This document shows, piece after piece, positions 9,996 to 22,816 of a stretch of DNA of 64,000 bases (position 1 is its first letter; each line of letters opens with the position of its first letter). Source of the DNA: Linyphia triangularis. Lineage: Eukaryota > Arthropoda > Arachnida > Araneae > Linyphiidae. The stretch is taken from positions 21,235,943 through 21,299,942 of the forward strand of contig OZ021727.1 of NCBI GenBank assembly GCA_963978545.1, written 5' to 3'. Below the pieces are notes generated by a model, which saw only the letters and a program-made list of their open reading frames with translations, ran no database searches and was not told the DNA's origin. Made by a program: the position numbers and the translations under genes.

Positions 9996-11215
9996 TTATT
10001 TTTTGTCGGTAAAAAAAAAAAAAAAAAAAAAATGGTAATCTAATCTACGGAATTTCCACATACATATATGGTTTGAAAATGTGCTTTTATTTCTTACTAT
10101 TAGTAAAGCATACGTAATTACTACACCAACAGATGAAACAACGAACTCTCTGGTAAAGGTGAAAACCTTAAAAACAGAAAACGACATTTTGCATCTGTCA
10201 TTATCGAAGATTCCCAACATTCTGAATTCATCTGATGTCTGAGATTGGACGCTGCCGTTCAAGTTTCTCAAAGAACTATAAGTTTCACACAACAATATGT
10301 ATTCCACATCGACTTCTGAAGCTGAGAAACCGAGACAGAAGTATAAAAAGCAACCGTAAATAAGGTTTAAATACACGATTATTAGAAAAGTCATTGATAC
10401 TGTTATTGAATCCGACAAAATAAAATTCAAACCATACACAGTGTTGAAGAACTCTAACGATAACATCCACAAGATGGGACCTGACAAAACGGCTTCCATT
10501 TCATGTTTGAGTAGCAGAGTTAAATTGTACAATTCCAGACACTTTCTTGAAGTCAAGGGTTTCTGATTTGAAAATACTCTGCACAGTCTCAAACTTTTAC
10601 GTATATCGACGAAAACCATGCAACAAAAGAGAGTGAGAAAGCTGGGCGTCATTAAAAATATAGAAGGATTTAAGAGTCGATTGTAAAACAACATGTTTCT
10701 AAACCAAGATTTATTTCCCTTTGCTTTCCTTTCTACGTCAATGTCTGATTTATAAAAAATAAAAAATGTTGCCAGAATAGCAGTATTATACACAATGAGG
10801 CAAATCACTGTCATCCACATCCACTTAGACCTATTGGTGGTAAATTCAACTTCCTTATAATAGTATTCACGCATCTTTTGAAGGTATATTACTATCTTTC
10901 AATGCGTCTTCTTCTATAGTTGAGCAAATACCATAAGATTAAAGTCAATGCTTCACTCAAATTCGTAACAAGGATGGTTTTTAAGCCTTTTTGTTTTACC
11001 ATTGTAAAATATCCAGTTGTAATCGATGAATGCAAATAGATAATGTAAATTTAGAAAAATTGCTAATAAGAAGGAAACATATTTCAAGTTCAATAATGGA
11101 AACTTTGTATACTTCAGAGGAATACCAGTCACAAGAATAATATGAAAGCCACGTCGTAGTCTTATATATATTTTCTTAAATGTCTATTTATGCGGTTTTT
11201 AACTATCAAATTCAT
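9996..11215 (-). pseudogene. gustatory-receptor-like gene, pseudogene
   Basis: A close paralogue of the intact gene at 26906-28036, aligning from start to end. Three lesions are visible. (1) An in-frame TAA at 11162-11164 replaces a lysine at about codon 17, after an intact ATG at 11213-11215. (2) A 1-bp deletion near 10895 shifts the frame in the loop after TM2. (3) The family stop codon is replaced by AAA at 10086-10088, so the frame runs on into a poly(T) tract and ends in a run of phenylalanines. The frame open from 10874 keeps TM3 to TM7, including ALTLFCC-like and SASEVDVEY blocks and the end motif GVVITYALLIVRN. Upstream and downstream flanks also match the 26906 copy, so this is a segmental duplicate. 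Confidence 0.85.
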
Positions 11216-11340
11216 GGCTCACGAAAGATTTAAAACTTTGAGATACACACATTAAAACTTAAAGAAAACCAGAAATTTTAATAGGCATGCACATTTTCTG
11301 CTTCATTAAAACTTGTTAACAATATTGAGTAAAGGTTTTC
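11216..11340 (-). promoter_or_regulatory. upstream block conserved among three Gr paralogues
   Basis: The 100-130 bp before the ATG is alignable between this pseudogene, the copy at 22817-23959 (flank 23960-24110) and the intact gene at 26906-28036 (flank 28037-28140). Shared words include GAAATTTTAATA-like and ATGTTAACAA-like segments in the same order. It probably contains the 5' UTR and core promoter. Recent duplication alone could also explain the conservation. Confidence 0.4.
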
Positions 11341-11989
11341 AATGTATAATATATTTAATTATGAAACTGAGATTATCATGTCTGTTATAATATCTCATTT
11401 CATATGTGACATAATAGCATATACGATCCTAAAAGATTTTAATAAAAGCGCATTAAAGGTAGAACCAAAGCCACTTTTCACAGTTGTTCTCTTAGAAAAT
11501 GGAAAATATTCCAAACAATGCTCTTCCATAACGTATAGAATGGATTCCCATTTACTAATGGTTTCCTTTATTATACATTTCATAGATAAAATAAATGTCA
11601 CATATGAAATCTGAATATCCTTTATTTATTTCTATGCCATTAATTTCATTTTATTTTTAATCTACTGTATTTTCTTGCATTCAATGAGACATACATTTTT
11701 ATTTTGAATTTAAATAGTTGTATGATTTTCTGATATCGATATTCAAGTGTAAAATGAAAAAAGATAACAAGAAATTCAAAATTCACAACTCAATAGCAAA
11801 ATGTTATCCTTTCATGCGAGTTGTCTCAATATCGAGCCTCGGCTGGTGATTTGCAATCTGTTCTCAAATTAAGTAGACGCAGTGTAAATAGATTTCGTTA
11901 CAGTAGTGAAATAGATTGAAAACAACTTGGTAAAAAGCTTTTAAGCTTGGTAAAAAGTTGAACTTTTAAAAAGTATTGGGAAAAGTACG

Positions 11990-12023
<34 letters not shown>

Positions 12024-12130
12024 GAGCTATGGTTATATCTTTAGTTTTAGAAATCGTAGAATATGGCGGTTTGCACTAAAATATTTAGTTTACAATTTTC
12101 TGATAAATCTGGTACAATTTGGAAATTTCC
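11341..12130. repeat. duplicated Gr upstream flank (copy 1)
   Basis: Non-coding sequence that aligns in order with 28800-29490, upstream of the intact Gr gene: TTTTAATAAAA, ATGGATTCCCATTTACTAA, CTTTCATGCGAGTTGTCTC and TATGGTTATATCTTT-like segments all recur. Part also matches 24190-24370. It shows that the duplication unit was at least 2 kb. A poly(A) run lies at 11992-12021. Confidence 0.7.
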
Positions 12131-12274
12131 ACACAAACATTACTTTTTATCTTTTTATTTGATTTAAAATTTCATTTTATTGTATTTAGGAAATGGATTG
12201 AAAGGGTTAAGTTTACATCTTTTTTTAGTACCGTCGTATTATGCAGTCAACAGCTGACGTACTTTTTGTTGACG

Positions 12275-12904
12275 GCTTTCGCGGATTTGCGTTCAAAGGT
12301 TTCTGCTTTAATGTTTTTGTACACAAACTTAAACTTCTACGGATATCTATGAATAACATGCAACAAATCAAAGTTAAAACAGAGTGGGCAATCCAAAACA
12401 ATAAAAGGAAGAATGTAACTGTTTCTCTTCAGAATGAATTTTAACCATGAATCGGTTTTCAACGCAGCATTTTTATGTAATCGAATATATTAGGCTTTCT
12501 AAAATAATATTGCCGATTAAAATGCAAACCATGACTATCCACTTTCATTTAGGGGTGAGATTGCTGAATTTATTTTGGTTAAAATATTACAATAAGCAAT
12601 GGTCTTTTCAATACATTTTCTTCTGTAGTATATCGTGTGCTACAATATTAAGATCGAAATGTAATTAAAAAAAATAGTAAGTTGAGATTCATCATCATAA
12701 ATTCGCCAAACAAATTCGATAAGACGAAGTATAAAAGAAAAACTGAAAAGAATGGCAAAACAAGATGCAAAGCTGTTTTTTTATATGAAAGATTCAACTT
12801 TTGTATATTTCAGATCAATACCGGTCACAAAGCAAAGGTAAAAAACAATATTATAGTAATTTAAAAATAGTTTCTAAAGGTTTCTGTAAAGGTGTCATTT
12901 GCAT
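12275..12904 (-). pseudogene. gustatory-receptor-like gene, N-terminal half, pseudogene
   Basis: A decayed paralogue of the intact gene at 35724-36818, aligning with its first roughly 200 residues (36190-36818). The start-codon region falls at 12902-12904. Shared segments include the block around ATGCAACAAA (TM4 region), CCGATTAAAATGCAA (TM3 region) and TTTGTATATTTCAGA (GISLKYTK region). Several frameshifts and stops break it, and the C-terminal half below 12275 is missing. The duplicated upstream flank continues to about 14210. Confidence 0.8.
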
Positions 12905-14210
12905 TTTTTTTACTACGACATTTTACTAGCACAGAAAATAAAATTATTTGAATTTTTTCTAAAATATTGAGCTCTTAATTGCTTTTCCATTTAAAATAGA
13001 TGAGAAAAATTACAGATTCATAAATTATTATCATTTAATATTAATGTTTCATTGGACAATGTATCGAAGTTCGTTTTTTCAAAGGAAATACATTTATCCA
13101 AAACAATTTATTCTCATTGGTAGATACCCAGCTAAAAATTAAAGCATATTTGTTTCAGACAAGTTAATATTTGGTAGATACCGATTACGTTCTTTAAAAT
13201 TGCCGTATGGAAGAGAGAAAAATGTTAAATTTATTGTAAATATGTTGTGTTCTTTTTTCTTACATTTGATTAATTTGCTAATGTATGCGTCTTTTATATT
13301 TTAAAGGTCCAATTGCACACAATTTGATATTCTAAAGAACTATATAAGCTACTAATTGAGAAAATTTAATAGTTATAGACTATTAGTATAATTGAATATA
13401 TTATTAATAACCTATCTTTTCATATATTTGATTAATTTATAATGCATAAGTAGTTTATATTATAATGATCTAATTAAGTTCACTTTAATATTCTTTGAGT
13501 TTCTAATAGGCTTCAAATTGAGTATATATATATATAATTATTTTCTCTTACATTCGATTAATTTACAAATGGATGCCTATTTTATATTTTAATATTCCGA
13601 TTCCTCACCATTTGATATACTTAGATTACCTTATACTCTGCAGATGGAGTATATTCACTCAATAATTCAATATATTCATTTAATAATTGGGTATATTATA
13701 AATGTTATTTTTTTACATTTGCTTAATTTGCTAATGCATACGTAGTATTTTATAATGATACAATCAAATTTGATTTGATATTCATAGAGTGCCTTATATG
13801 CTTCAAATTAAGCATATTAAATCAATTTACGAACTATTGTAAAGCGTAAAAAACTCTCTAAAAAGACTTTAACATCTTGTTTCAAAAAGTGTTTCAAAAA
13901 CATTAAATGGCTTATTTCACAATATTTTGTATTCTAGTTGATAAAAAAAAAAAAAAAAAAATACCGTTGTAATTCATGGTAGGTTTTTAATAATTGTATA
14001 AAGCTTTTCTTGGTCATAATGGCCCATCTGCATATTAAAATTAAACCAAACTTTTAAAAGTTCAATGTAGGAATATGTTAAAAGTTCAATAGTATGCTCT
14101 ATTTAGATTTAGCATAAAAAAAAGTTTGTACCATATACCGAGTTTCATAATTTTCCAATAGATTATTTGTAACTTATAATTTTGACAAGCAAATGACAAA
14201 TTAGGGTTAA
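12905..14210. repeat. segmental duplication of the 36819-38035 flank
   Basis: Aligns in order with the sequence upstream of the intact Gr at 35724-36818. Shared landmarks include GTTTCATTGGACA (13045 / 36980), TTATTCTCATTGGT (13108 / 37043) and AATTAAAGCATATTT (13138 / 37071). Others are repeated ATTGAATATATT / CTTCAAATTGAG units (13390-13820 / 37280-37650), AAATTAAACCAAACTTTT-like (14040 / 37880) and CCGAGTTTCA (14137 / 37967). No coding potential is seen. It holds short internal repeats of about 120-250 bp built on TTGATTAATTTGCTAATGCAT. Confidence 0.75.
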
Positions 14211-16133
14211 CATTATTTATTTAGATATATTTCACTGTTTACAAGGAAACAATCTTCACTCGCGCAAGCTAAAAATTGATTTTTAAAAAAAAATTTAGAT
14301 ATTTAAGTGGGTCCAGGACACAAAATTCTAATATCTTTATTTTTAAAATTATTTTTCTTGAATTTTTTATGCATTACAGTATTATACTTTGAAACTCAAA
14401 AAGCTATTTAAAATTATAAAATTTAAAAAATTCTTTTTTTTTTAAATTAAAAAACTTCAAAATTTTGACATTTCTTAAATTCGATATATTTAAAAAACTT
14501 TTATAAAAAAATCACTTTATTTTTGCAATAAATTACTTTTTTAATTCATATTATAAACTCTGTTCGTTCAGGATTTTTCAATTAAATATTTGAAATTTTT
14601 TTTTAAATATATATATATATATATATATATATTTTGTGCAAAAGCTATATTAAACCCACAGTATGTTAAGTTCCAAAAACTTTAAAAAAAAATCCAAATC
14701 AAAACACACAATTCCTGAAGAAAAATTAAAGAAACATTGAAAAATAATTGTAGAAATTTTCAAACATTTATAACAAGTAGTTTTTAAATTATATCCATTT
14801 AAACTCAAAACTAGGGATGTGGAAAATTGTGCAATTTTCAATGACACTAAATTACTTATGTGGATTTGTGTCATATACCGTTTTTATATTTTCCACTATA
14901 GCTTACAAAAAAATAGCCAGTTTGGTAATTTTTTTTACGATAATTCTTATTTATGTCTTTTCCCCCCCTTTTTTCTAATGGTGATTTTGGCGATGTACAT
15001 TTCGATAATTCTTATATTATAATTTCTTGTAAGTGAAACTGAGGAGAGGAGAAAAAACTATCGTTGATGAGCAATGTTCAAACAAAGAGAGCTGTGTGTT
15101 GAAGGTATTCGTTTTTCAATTTTTTTACACAATTAAAGCATTTTTTTACAGAAATTTTGGATGTGGGGATGTTTATAACACCTTAAGAGAAATTACCACA
15201 GCGATTTTAATCAAAATAATAGTTAGAGCCGTTTTTTTTAGCTATCATTGAAAAACCAAATTTTTTTCAATGGAAACTACCTTATGCACATGCGCGATAT
15301 TGACGAAAACCTTAATGGTAAGTTATATGGCCACCACCTACCCGAACACTAAATTTAATCATCGTGGGTCAATTTGTTCGGGAGTTATGTTGACCTCAGA
15401 CACACTTTTTCAAGATAACTTTTTTTTAAATCAGGATGTTCGAAAATGGCATGTGACTTCCTAAATAACATTGTAAAAAATAGTAAAAATATTTCTAAAT
15501 TAAATGACGTAACATTTTTGTTTTTTATCATTAGTGGAACTTGAAATATTTAAGTTTTTGACTAGGCTTATACGAAACAGTTCTCGACATTTCAATAAGT
15601 TAAATCGGTTTGTACCGGTTTAATCAACCTGTGAGTAAAACGCTAAATTGAAATATTTTAAAATTTTGAACACTCGAAACTAGGCATACTTGACCTCAAT
15701 CCCTACAGACAAGAATATTAACTCTCCGATAGAGACAAAAATTAAAAAAAAACAACAAAAAACAGGCAGCTGTCATCACCAAGTTAACTTGAAATTATTG
15801 CAACTTCTCCAATAACTTGAGTGTTGTAATAATTGTAACTGAATATACTTCAACTTTTATGCAGCAATGCGAATTTCATAGTTTTATTTCTAATTTTAAT
15901 TTAATTTTCAATGAGGAAGGGATCACACGATTCAACTTCTTTGGCGAAATCTTACTGGCATCTTATAAGTTGCGTCACGTTGGCAATAAATAATACGTCA
16001 CTGATATCGAAAATGATAAGACTAACTTAGCTCACTTTTAAAAGAGGCCAGAAGAAATAGGCGTCGCCAAAGAAATCGAGTAATCTGCACTCTTCCTCTC
16101 TGAAAAATAAACATCAGTAGATTACAAAAGGAA
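14211..16133. other. intergenic with dispersed repeat, no gene seen
   Basis: Very AT-rich. The stretch at about 14960-15250 aligns with 49100-49400 (shared GTTGATG, GGTA(T/C)TCGTTTTTCAATTTT and GATTTTAATCA segments), so both belong to a dispersed repeat. A (TA)n run lies at 14607-14632. No coding frame looks real. Confidence 0.5.
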
Positions 16134-16530
16134 TAATTAATAGTTTAAAAAACTAAAAAATACGCTTTTATAGAAAAGTGAACTAAAAAGTAGAAAATAA
16201 TTTTAAATAAGTTTGAAATAAGAATAGAGTGATTAACAAGAAATATTTATTTTATCGTAAAAAAGCGTGGCGTGCTTGATGTCAATTGTTGAAAATATCT
16301 TAAAAAGCACCCCACGCTTTTTTACGATAAAATAAATATTTCTTGTTAATCACTCTATTCTTATTTCAAACTTATTTAAAATTATTTTCTACTTTTTAGT
16401 TCACTTTTCTATAAAAGCGTATTTTTTAGTTTTTTAAACTATTAATTATTTTCTACTTTTTAGTTTGGTTTTCTATTAAAGCTTGTTTTTTTAGTTTTTA
16501 AACTATTAATTATTTTTTCTGTAAACTATA
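16134..16530. mobile_element. foldback (hairpin) element, copy A
   Basis: A near-perfect inverted repeat: arms 16134-16277 and 16304-16448 are complementary over about 140 bp, with a loop of about 26 bp. The arms meet at AAAAGCGTGG(C/G)GTGC. A further segment of about 80 bp at 16449-16530 repeats the arm end (TTTTCTACTTTTTAGTTT) a second time, on one side only. A second copy in the opposite orientation lies at 60893-61328 with the same asymmetry, so this structure is the element itself and not an accident of insertion. It has no coding capacity and is probably a non-autonomous DNA element. Confidence 0.85.
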
Positions 16531-16734
16531 ATTTTTTTTTTAGTTAGTGTACAAAACTCTCCAGTTGTTTCTGCCAATAGTCACATGCTTGTCTCAAATT
16601 TAAGTCATGTGTATGCCTTAGTACACACCGTATTACTTGGCACAAAACACTACCGTGTCTCTGAATATGAAAAATCACTAATCCTGAAGATCCTGGTAAG
16701 GATAATGCGACTAAAAAAAAAAACACGCTTTGTA

Positions 16735-17090
16735 TAACTGTCGTTCAAACGACAAATCTTTCAAACGGCACACCAGGGTTCGATTCCGGAGAAGGTTGGT
16801 TTTTAGGAATTTAACGGTGCAAGGGCAACACGAGCTAATCCTTGTGATAAAGCGACAAACTTATTGAATTATTGAATTGTCATCGGTCCTTAATAAGTAT
16901 GCCAAATTTCGAGTTAATCCGACGTTTTGAAGGGGGTCAAAATCATGTTCAAAGATTCCGTTACATACTAACATACATACATACGTCTGAAGCTAATAAA
17001 AGCGTATTAAAAAGAATGCTTATGACATTGAAAGTTATGGCGTATTTGGCAATAGGATTTAGTTCAACTCATTTAAAACTGAATTTTGAT
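16735..17090 (+). repeat. possible SINE or 3' repeat fragment
   Basis: Contains a B-box-like GGTTCGATTCC (16779-16789) in a sequence ending in a (CATA)n stretch near 16970-16984. This layout is common in SINE or LINE tails. I found no second copy in the window, so the call is weak. Confidence 0.3.
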
Positions 17091-17479
17091 TAGCTTCGAC
17101 CAATTTTCTCTCTACAGACCAGTGTACTCATGTGAGCTACTAATATTTCTATACATCTATAAAAAACTTAGAATAATGTTCGACATTTTATCTTAACTTG
17201 CAGTCTATCGTACTATAAGTCATTAGGGTGGTTCAAAAAACTTTTTTTTTCAACTACAGACCAAGACACCCCCTATTTTTTTTACATTTACCCATAGTAT
17301 TATTCTCCTAAAATTTTAGCTTCCTACTCCTATAAGAAGACGGCGCTCAATGACCATTCCTTTTTGTACTTTTTTGTAATTTCGCATAATTTTCGAGTTT
17401 TATGCTGATAAGAACGCATGGCTACATTTTTACAAAAAAAAAAAGTTTTTATGGGTTTTAAATACATGTAATATAGTTT

Positions 17480-18880
17480 GGCAACAGTTATCTACTGTAT
17501 CTGGAAACATCCATATTATCAAAAACAACGTATGATCGTGAAGCATTTCGTTTAATTGTTCCAGTAGTCGCAGCTTTGGGGCATGTTCCTCGAGCGTTTC
17601 CTCTTTAAAGAGGTATCAAAAATCGAAACCTAGAAAAGAATACGCTGATTTAAGCAATGGGTAAATTCAAATCTGGACTGTCCTGTAGCCCTTCATTGGA
17701 ACGGCAAACTTGTGCTAGAATCTTTTGGATTAAGAAAGATTGACCATTTGTCTCTATATGTTTCGAGAGATGGTATTGAAAAACTTCTTAGTGTCTCAAA
17801 GTTGAGTGGTGAAAGAACAGAGAAATATATTTCCAAAAACCGTTTTTATGCTAGACAATGGCAAGTTGAGAATTAAATTTAGACAAAGTTTTGATACTAC
17901 GAGTATGACTATTGTTTGTGTATAAGAGGCATGCATTAATTTGGAGAAAAAATCGAACCTGAACTATTGTGGCTAGCCTGTTTACACCATGTCATGTAAT
18001 TAATATGGGCAAAGTTATTTTAGTTGTGCTATGGACCCTCATGTTTCACAGAGGTTTCTCTCTTCAACACATTTAAAGCCGTTTGAAAAAGAATTGCACA
18101 AACAAACTTTCAGGATTTAGAACTGAAAAAAGACGTTAAAAAGTTTAAAGTTTCAACTGTAGCCTTTCTTTCATCTGTGTATAAATCTATAATAGTTAGA
18201 GATGATTATAAAGAAGTAATCGAGTTGAAAGTAATCGTTTTGTGCAATATACCAGAGAAAATCAATTGCATATCAGTTTCATCAATTCATTACACACAGT
18301 GGATAGCTAAACTCCTGTACATTTTAAATCCTTCTAATCAGAGACCCTCATATAACTAATAGAGAGAAGAAATACAGCTCCAGCTATTTGTACAGTTCAA
18401 TGCTTTTTTGTACAGTAAAGACATGGATAGAAGCCCCATTTGCTTCTGGTGGTGATCTGAACTTGTGGAAAAACGTTAAAAAGTGTAAGATAATGGATTT
18501 TAAAATTGGAAAGCTTATGTGGTATCTTTCAAGTGAATTGGTTGGTTAAGCCATATTTTCACTTAGAATTACAGCAAAGGAAAAATTAAAAAGTATTTCA
18601 GATATGAATAACACAAAAGATTCCAGAAATATAAAAGGGTATGAGCTATTAAAAATGTTGAAAGATAACGCCAGTCTTGGAGAATTTGTAACAAAAAGAA
18701 CTCTTGATATTTACTTTTTACTTACAAAAAGAACTCTTGATATGGTAATTTTTCAATGTTTCGTTATCGAACATGTCTCTACAATGACAGTGGGTTATGC
18801 TAATCTGAATGGCACCATCTACAGGATTTATATTGTTTACAATTTCCATACCCGACCCATATTTTTTAGATGTTATTAAC
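17480..18880 (+). pseudogene. hAT-like transposase pseudogene
   Basis: Fragments in shifting frames match a transposase type I remember as widespread in arthropods. LHWNGKLV with a following RKIDHLSLYVSRDGIEKLL lies at about 17690-17800. An FDTTS block (about 17892) is followed by ACINLEK and then LLWLAC-HHVM (about 17965-17995). SSIHYTQWIAKLLY lies at about 18277-18320, corresponding to the family's G-(A/S)-x-H-x-x-(R/Q)-W-(M/I)-A-K signature. Stops and indels separate every block. Assignment to hAT is from recalled motifs and the element ends; other RNase-H-fold families are possible. Confidence 0.6.
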
Positions 18881-19066
18881 TATTCATTCGATTGATTTCA
18901 ATTAGATGTTGTTCTTGGAAGGAGATTGAGTGTCATTTGAAAATGTTCATTAAGTACAGCTATACATTTAGAAACTTTAAATAGAGCTGAAAGTTAGAAA
19001 CTATTTATACTCGCTAGACCACTACTTATTGAGTGATAATTTTATGATTTGAAATTATATTTTGGT

Positions 19067-19241
19067 TGGTTGTTTTCAGATTATCTGGCGCCGTCAGCAA
19101 CACGAGGGCTATAATGCGCCGAAAAATTCGTCATTAGACAAGCCAACATACATTTACAAACACCCATGCCAACACGGGACTCGAACCCGCAACCTCGCGG
19201 TCTAGAAGCTAGCACGCTAACCATTACATCGTTTGGTCGGC
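19067..19241 (-). repeat. tRNA-derived SINE, copy 2 (nested)
   Basis: The same SINE as 90-259, in reverse. It is flanked by a perfect 14-bp direct repeat AATTATATTTTGGT at 19053-19066 and 19242-19255, so both ends are defined. The insertion is inside the hAT-like element and must be younger than it. This copy keeps the 5' end GCCGACCAAAC that copy 1 lacks. Confidence 0.9.
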
Positions 19242-19840
19242 AATTATATTTTGGTATTTAGATAATTTCCGATCGACCATTTTCGGCTTACAAAAAATGT
19301 AGCCAAGTGGTACTGTAATGCTTGGTTAAATGATGAAATAAACACCACTACTAATCTACATACTAATCCACACTAATTATTCATTTCGTATTTAGGTGTA
19401 TTAATAGCTTATTTTGAATGCTTTTCAGGATTTTATACCGCCTAATTTATAGGGGCAATTATATCAGAATGTCAAAAGATAATGGAGTAGCACGGGGGAT
19501 TAACGAGCGTTTGTGAGCAGGGGTAGAGCCCTCTACAGTTTAATTATTTCATAAACTTTTACTAACTTATTTAAAAAAAATTAATTATGGTATAAATAAA
19601 ACCTTTCTTTAAGAAAATTGCTTTCAATTATACTTATTACCAAATCCACTACAAATACCCAAAAACGCACAAAATACGAAATTTTACTGTTCATTGAGCG
19701 CCATCTTTTAATTAGAGTAGGATTCTGAAATTTTGATAGAACATTTGTATGAGTAGATGTAAAAAAATGAGGGGGTGTCTTGGTCTCAAGGTAAAAAAAA
19801 AATTTTGCCCATATATTTTTGAACCTCCCTAATAAGTCAT

Positions 19841-20809
19841 TCTCGGTGCGTTATGGAAAATAAGAAAAAATATTGCTATCCAAATACCTTTCGATTTCCT
19901 GCCACTGAATGCAACTTGCTGAAAAGAGTATTCTCACGTTGCTGGTAGATTTTCATTTGTCCTTTCAATCCCCCTGTTTCTATTTTGAAAAGTGATTCAC
20001 AATATTAAGGGTACCCCTTGTTTTCACAAAAAATAATAAAAATATCAATTTTCCATTTTTTGCGTGTTTATAATCTATGAACCCATCACCTTATTCTGGT
20101 AAGTTTTTTAGCTGATCCGATTTCTGCAATTGCAGAAAAACTATACTTTTTATGTAGAATTTAGTATTGCTGCAAAAGCTCCTTCGATGCATTTTTCTCA
20201 GTTCGTGACTCAAATCCAGTTTACTCCGTTCGTTACTCACCACCTTACTCAAAATGCTAAAACTTCAGCAAATATGAATGAAATGAATCGATTTTTTTTT
20301 TGACATTCTTAATATCTATTTGACAAAAATGGGCAAGGATTTTTGTTTAAAATATAAACCTTTTTTTTTTTACAAATTTAAATGCTTAAAAATACCTGTT
20401 TATTACGTTTTTTTTTTTTTTTTACCTATATAGGTACAATAATTATCGTTTTTCTCGAAAACTATTTTACTTATTCTAAATTTAAAGCCTAAAAAAGTTG
20501 GAATATATTACTAGGAACAATTTTTAAAAAATAAATAATAAGGAAAAAATAATGAAAATAGAAAAAGAAGATAGAATTTGAAATTTTATGAATTTTTAAT
20601 TTTTTTTTTTTTTTAAATTTGAAAAATTAGAGCATTATGTGAACTTTTTTTTTAAAAATAAATTTTAGTTTTTAATTAGTTATACTTCCACATATGTAAA
20701 AATTATAATTTTAAAGGCTTAATTAAAAAAAAGTTTGAAAGGTACCAAGTCCCCTTATATTTAAAAAAATAACTGATACTCATAATCAGATCCAACCTTT
20801 TTTATTTCC
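19841..20809. other. intergenic, no gene seen
   Basis: AT-rich with many A/T homopolymers. No supported feature. Confidence 0.5.
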
Positions 20810-21010
20810 AAGGATCATCGTGAATCTTACAGTCGTATTCAATGATACTTAATAAATAATGCTAATTCAAACAAAAGGCTCAATTTGTTGAGATTGATTT
20901 ACTAGTTAACGGTCAAAGATTTGTATACTTTAATGGAATTCCTTTGACCAAGAAAAGATTTAAAAATGATGTCGTAGTCTTTCAAGTGTTTTTAAAAGAT
21001 GCTTCAAAAG
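20810..21010 (-). pseudogene. Gr N-terminal fragment
   Basis: The reverse strand holds the family's N-terminal signature: KDYDIIFK, then, one base out of frame, LFLVKGIPLKYT (complement near 20920-20985). Only this first-exon-like piece and part of the TM1 region are recognisable. The rest of the gene is not present downstream. Confidence 0.65.
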
Positions 21011-22816
21011 AGATAGTTTTCAAAATGATTTATGACGAGAATGTGATTGATGAATTATGAGTTTTGAAACATTTTCAAACATGGATATAAAACATAAGGA
21101 GCAAACAAAGGATTATCTTATTTGGTATCTAGCTTAATTGCTACAAATGTACACGAAAAGTGCTGATTATAAATTTATAATTAAGTTTTGCTCGATATAA
21201 CAATATTAGTTTTTGTATGCTATCTAAAGATTCTAGTGTTTTAGTCTTGTATATTGAATATAATACGGAATCATAGGAATGTATAACCTGGTTATTAAAT
21301 TGTTTTGCAATGACAACCGATATAAGAACATTAACAACTTAAACAAATATTTAATATTAGTGATTGCAACTTGATATCTCCCATCATTATATATACATAA
21401 TTATTATATAAAGTAAAATGATTGCGTTACTGTTTTTTTAGTTTGATTAATTTATGAGAAATATCCAATTCAAGTTTCATTGTGACAAACCCATTTCAAA
21501 GTGGTATATATTTTATATCCAATAATTTTATTTCAATGGAATACTTTTTATTGTATTGAAATTATATATCACACGAATTATATTTAATTTAATTCAAAGA
21601 ATCTTTCTCTGCTTATCAGAGATATAGCGTGCACAAACCCATTTAAAACCTGTCTCGATAGAAAATGACTAAAAATATATTATAAAACAAACAAAATGCA
21701 TTGAATCACAAAACAAGGTTTGCAAGCCAAAGTTAAAAACATTGGCTTACAAAAAGGAAAGGTTAGTTCATGCCACCTTCAGATTTAAAAATTCACCAGA
21801 ATGAATGGGATATAATGTCAGACATATAAACCATTGTTTTAATATAACAACAATATTAACAAAAAAAAAAAAAAAAAAAAAAAAAAAAGGAAAAACTTAA
21901 TAAAATTAATTAAAATATATTTTGTTTATAAAAGAATATCAAATTTATCAAATTTAATTGCATGTACTTTACAGAAGTACACTCAAATTAATTATTTCAC
22001 CACAAAAAAAGTCATGGATTTAGGGTTTATTTAGGGGGGGGGGGGGAGGAGGCTCTATCTTGTCCATGTTAAAAAGGCCTTTTTTATGTACCTTTTTCTC
22101 AGAAACTACTTATAGCATTGGTTTAAAATTTTATACAGCTAATATTTAGACACTTTTACATGGATTGACACATGCTTTTGTATAAGCAAAATTTTGTTTA
22201 GGAATTATGATGTTTTGAAATTTTTTTATAAAATTTTCCAAAGAAAAACATGGTTTTGAATTAAAAAAAAAAACCAAAAAAACAAACAAACCTGTCTGTT
22301 TCTGTAAAAATAGAACATGTAACAGGAAAAAATATTCAAAGCAAAATATTGAGTAGATCCTGAGAAAAAAGTATGTTACTTTTTCAAATTTCTTTAAAAA
22401 AATACTTCGGATGAGCACATTGCCCACCAAGATAAAGAAGTTATATAGATAACATTCCAATTATTGTGATGCGCTAAAAACCTCAAAATGGATTCCGAAA
22501 AAATGTTTTGCCTACCCCCCTTAAAACATAAAAATTTTGAGCAATTTCAAGTCTACATCCTCCCTCCCCTAAAAAAAAGTGTATTTCACAAAAAGTTGAT
22601 TAAATTTTTTTTCCTATACAGAAATGGTAAGATAATCATAATTTCCCTATTAGAAGTGTACTTGATAATTAGTAATCTGTTTGTTTTAATCAACTACAAC
22701 GCATACATTTTTAAGTGAAGTCATAAGCATTTTAAAATAACGTTAACTTAAAGCATGAGTTAGAAGAAGAATATTTGATTTCCATATATTTTCCCATATA
22801 CATTTAAGAAGTTGCT
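21011..22816. other. intergenic, no gene seen
   Basis: AT-rich. Contains a poly(A) run at 21861-21888 and a G-run at 22034-22046. No real coding frame is seen. Confidence 0.5.

Larger units (their letters stand above)
17224..19831 (+). mobile_element. hAT-like DNA transposon, decayed
   Basis: 2608 bp, bounded by inverted ends TAGGGTGGTTCAAAAA and (complement) TAGGGAGGTTCAAAAA, with a longer sub-terminal inverted repeat around the GACACCCCCT blocks (17267 / 19772). A perfect 9-bp direct repeat ATAAGTCAT flanks it (17215-17223 and 19832-19840). TAGGG fits the YARNG tip known for hAT elements, although hAT target duplications are normally 8 bp. The interior is a broken transposase. A SINE is nested inside at 19067-19241. 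Confidence 0.75.

Noticed and set aside
10009..10031. Poly(A) tail of a retrocopied Gr gene
   Set aside because: The A-run is on the plus strand, so it is poly(T) on the gene strand; shared flanks show segmental duplication instead.
22146..22460. 104-codon hydrophobic frame
   Set aside because: AT-rich, Phe-dominated, no family marks; typical of random frames in poly(A)/poly(T)-rich DNA.
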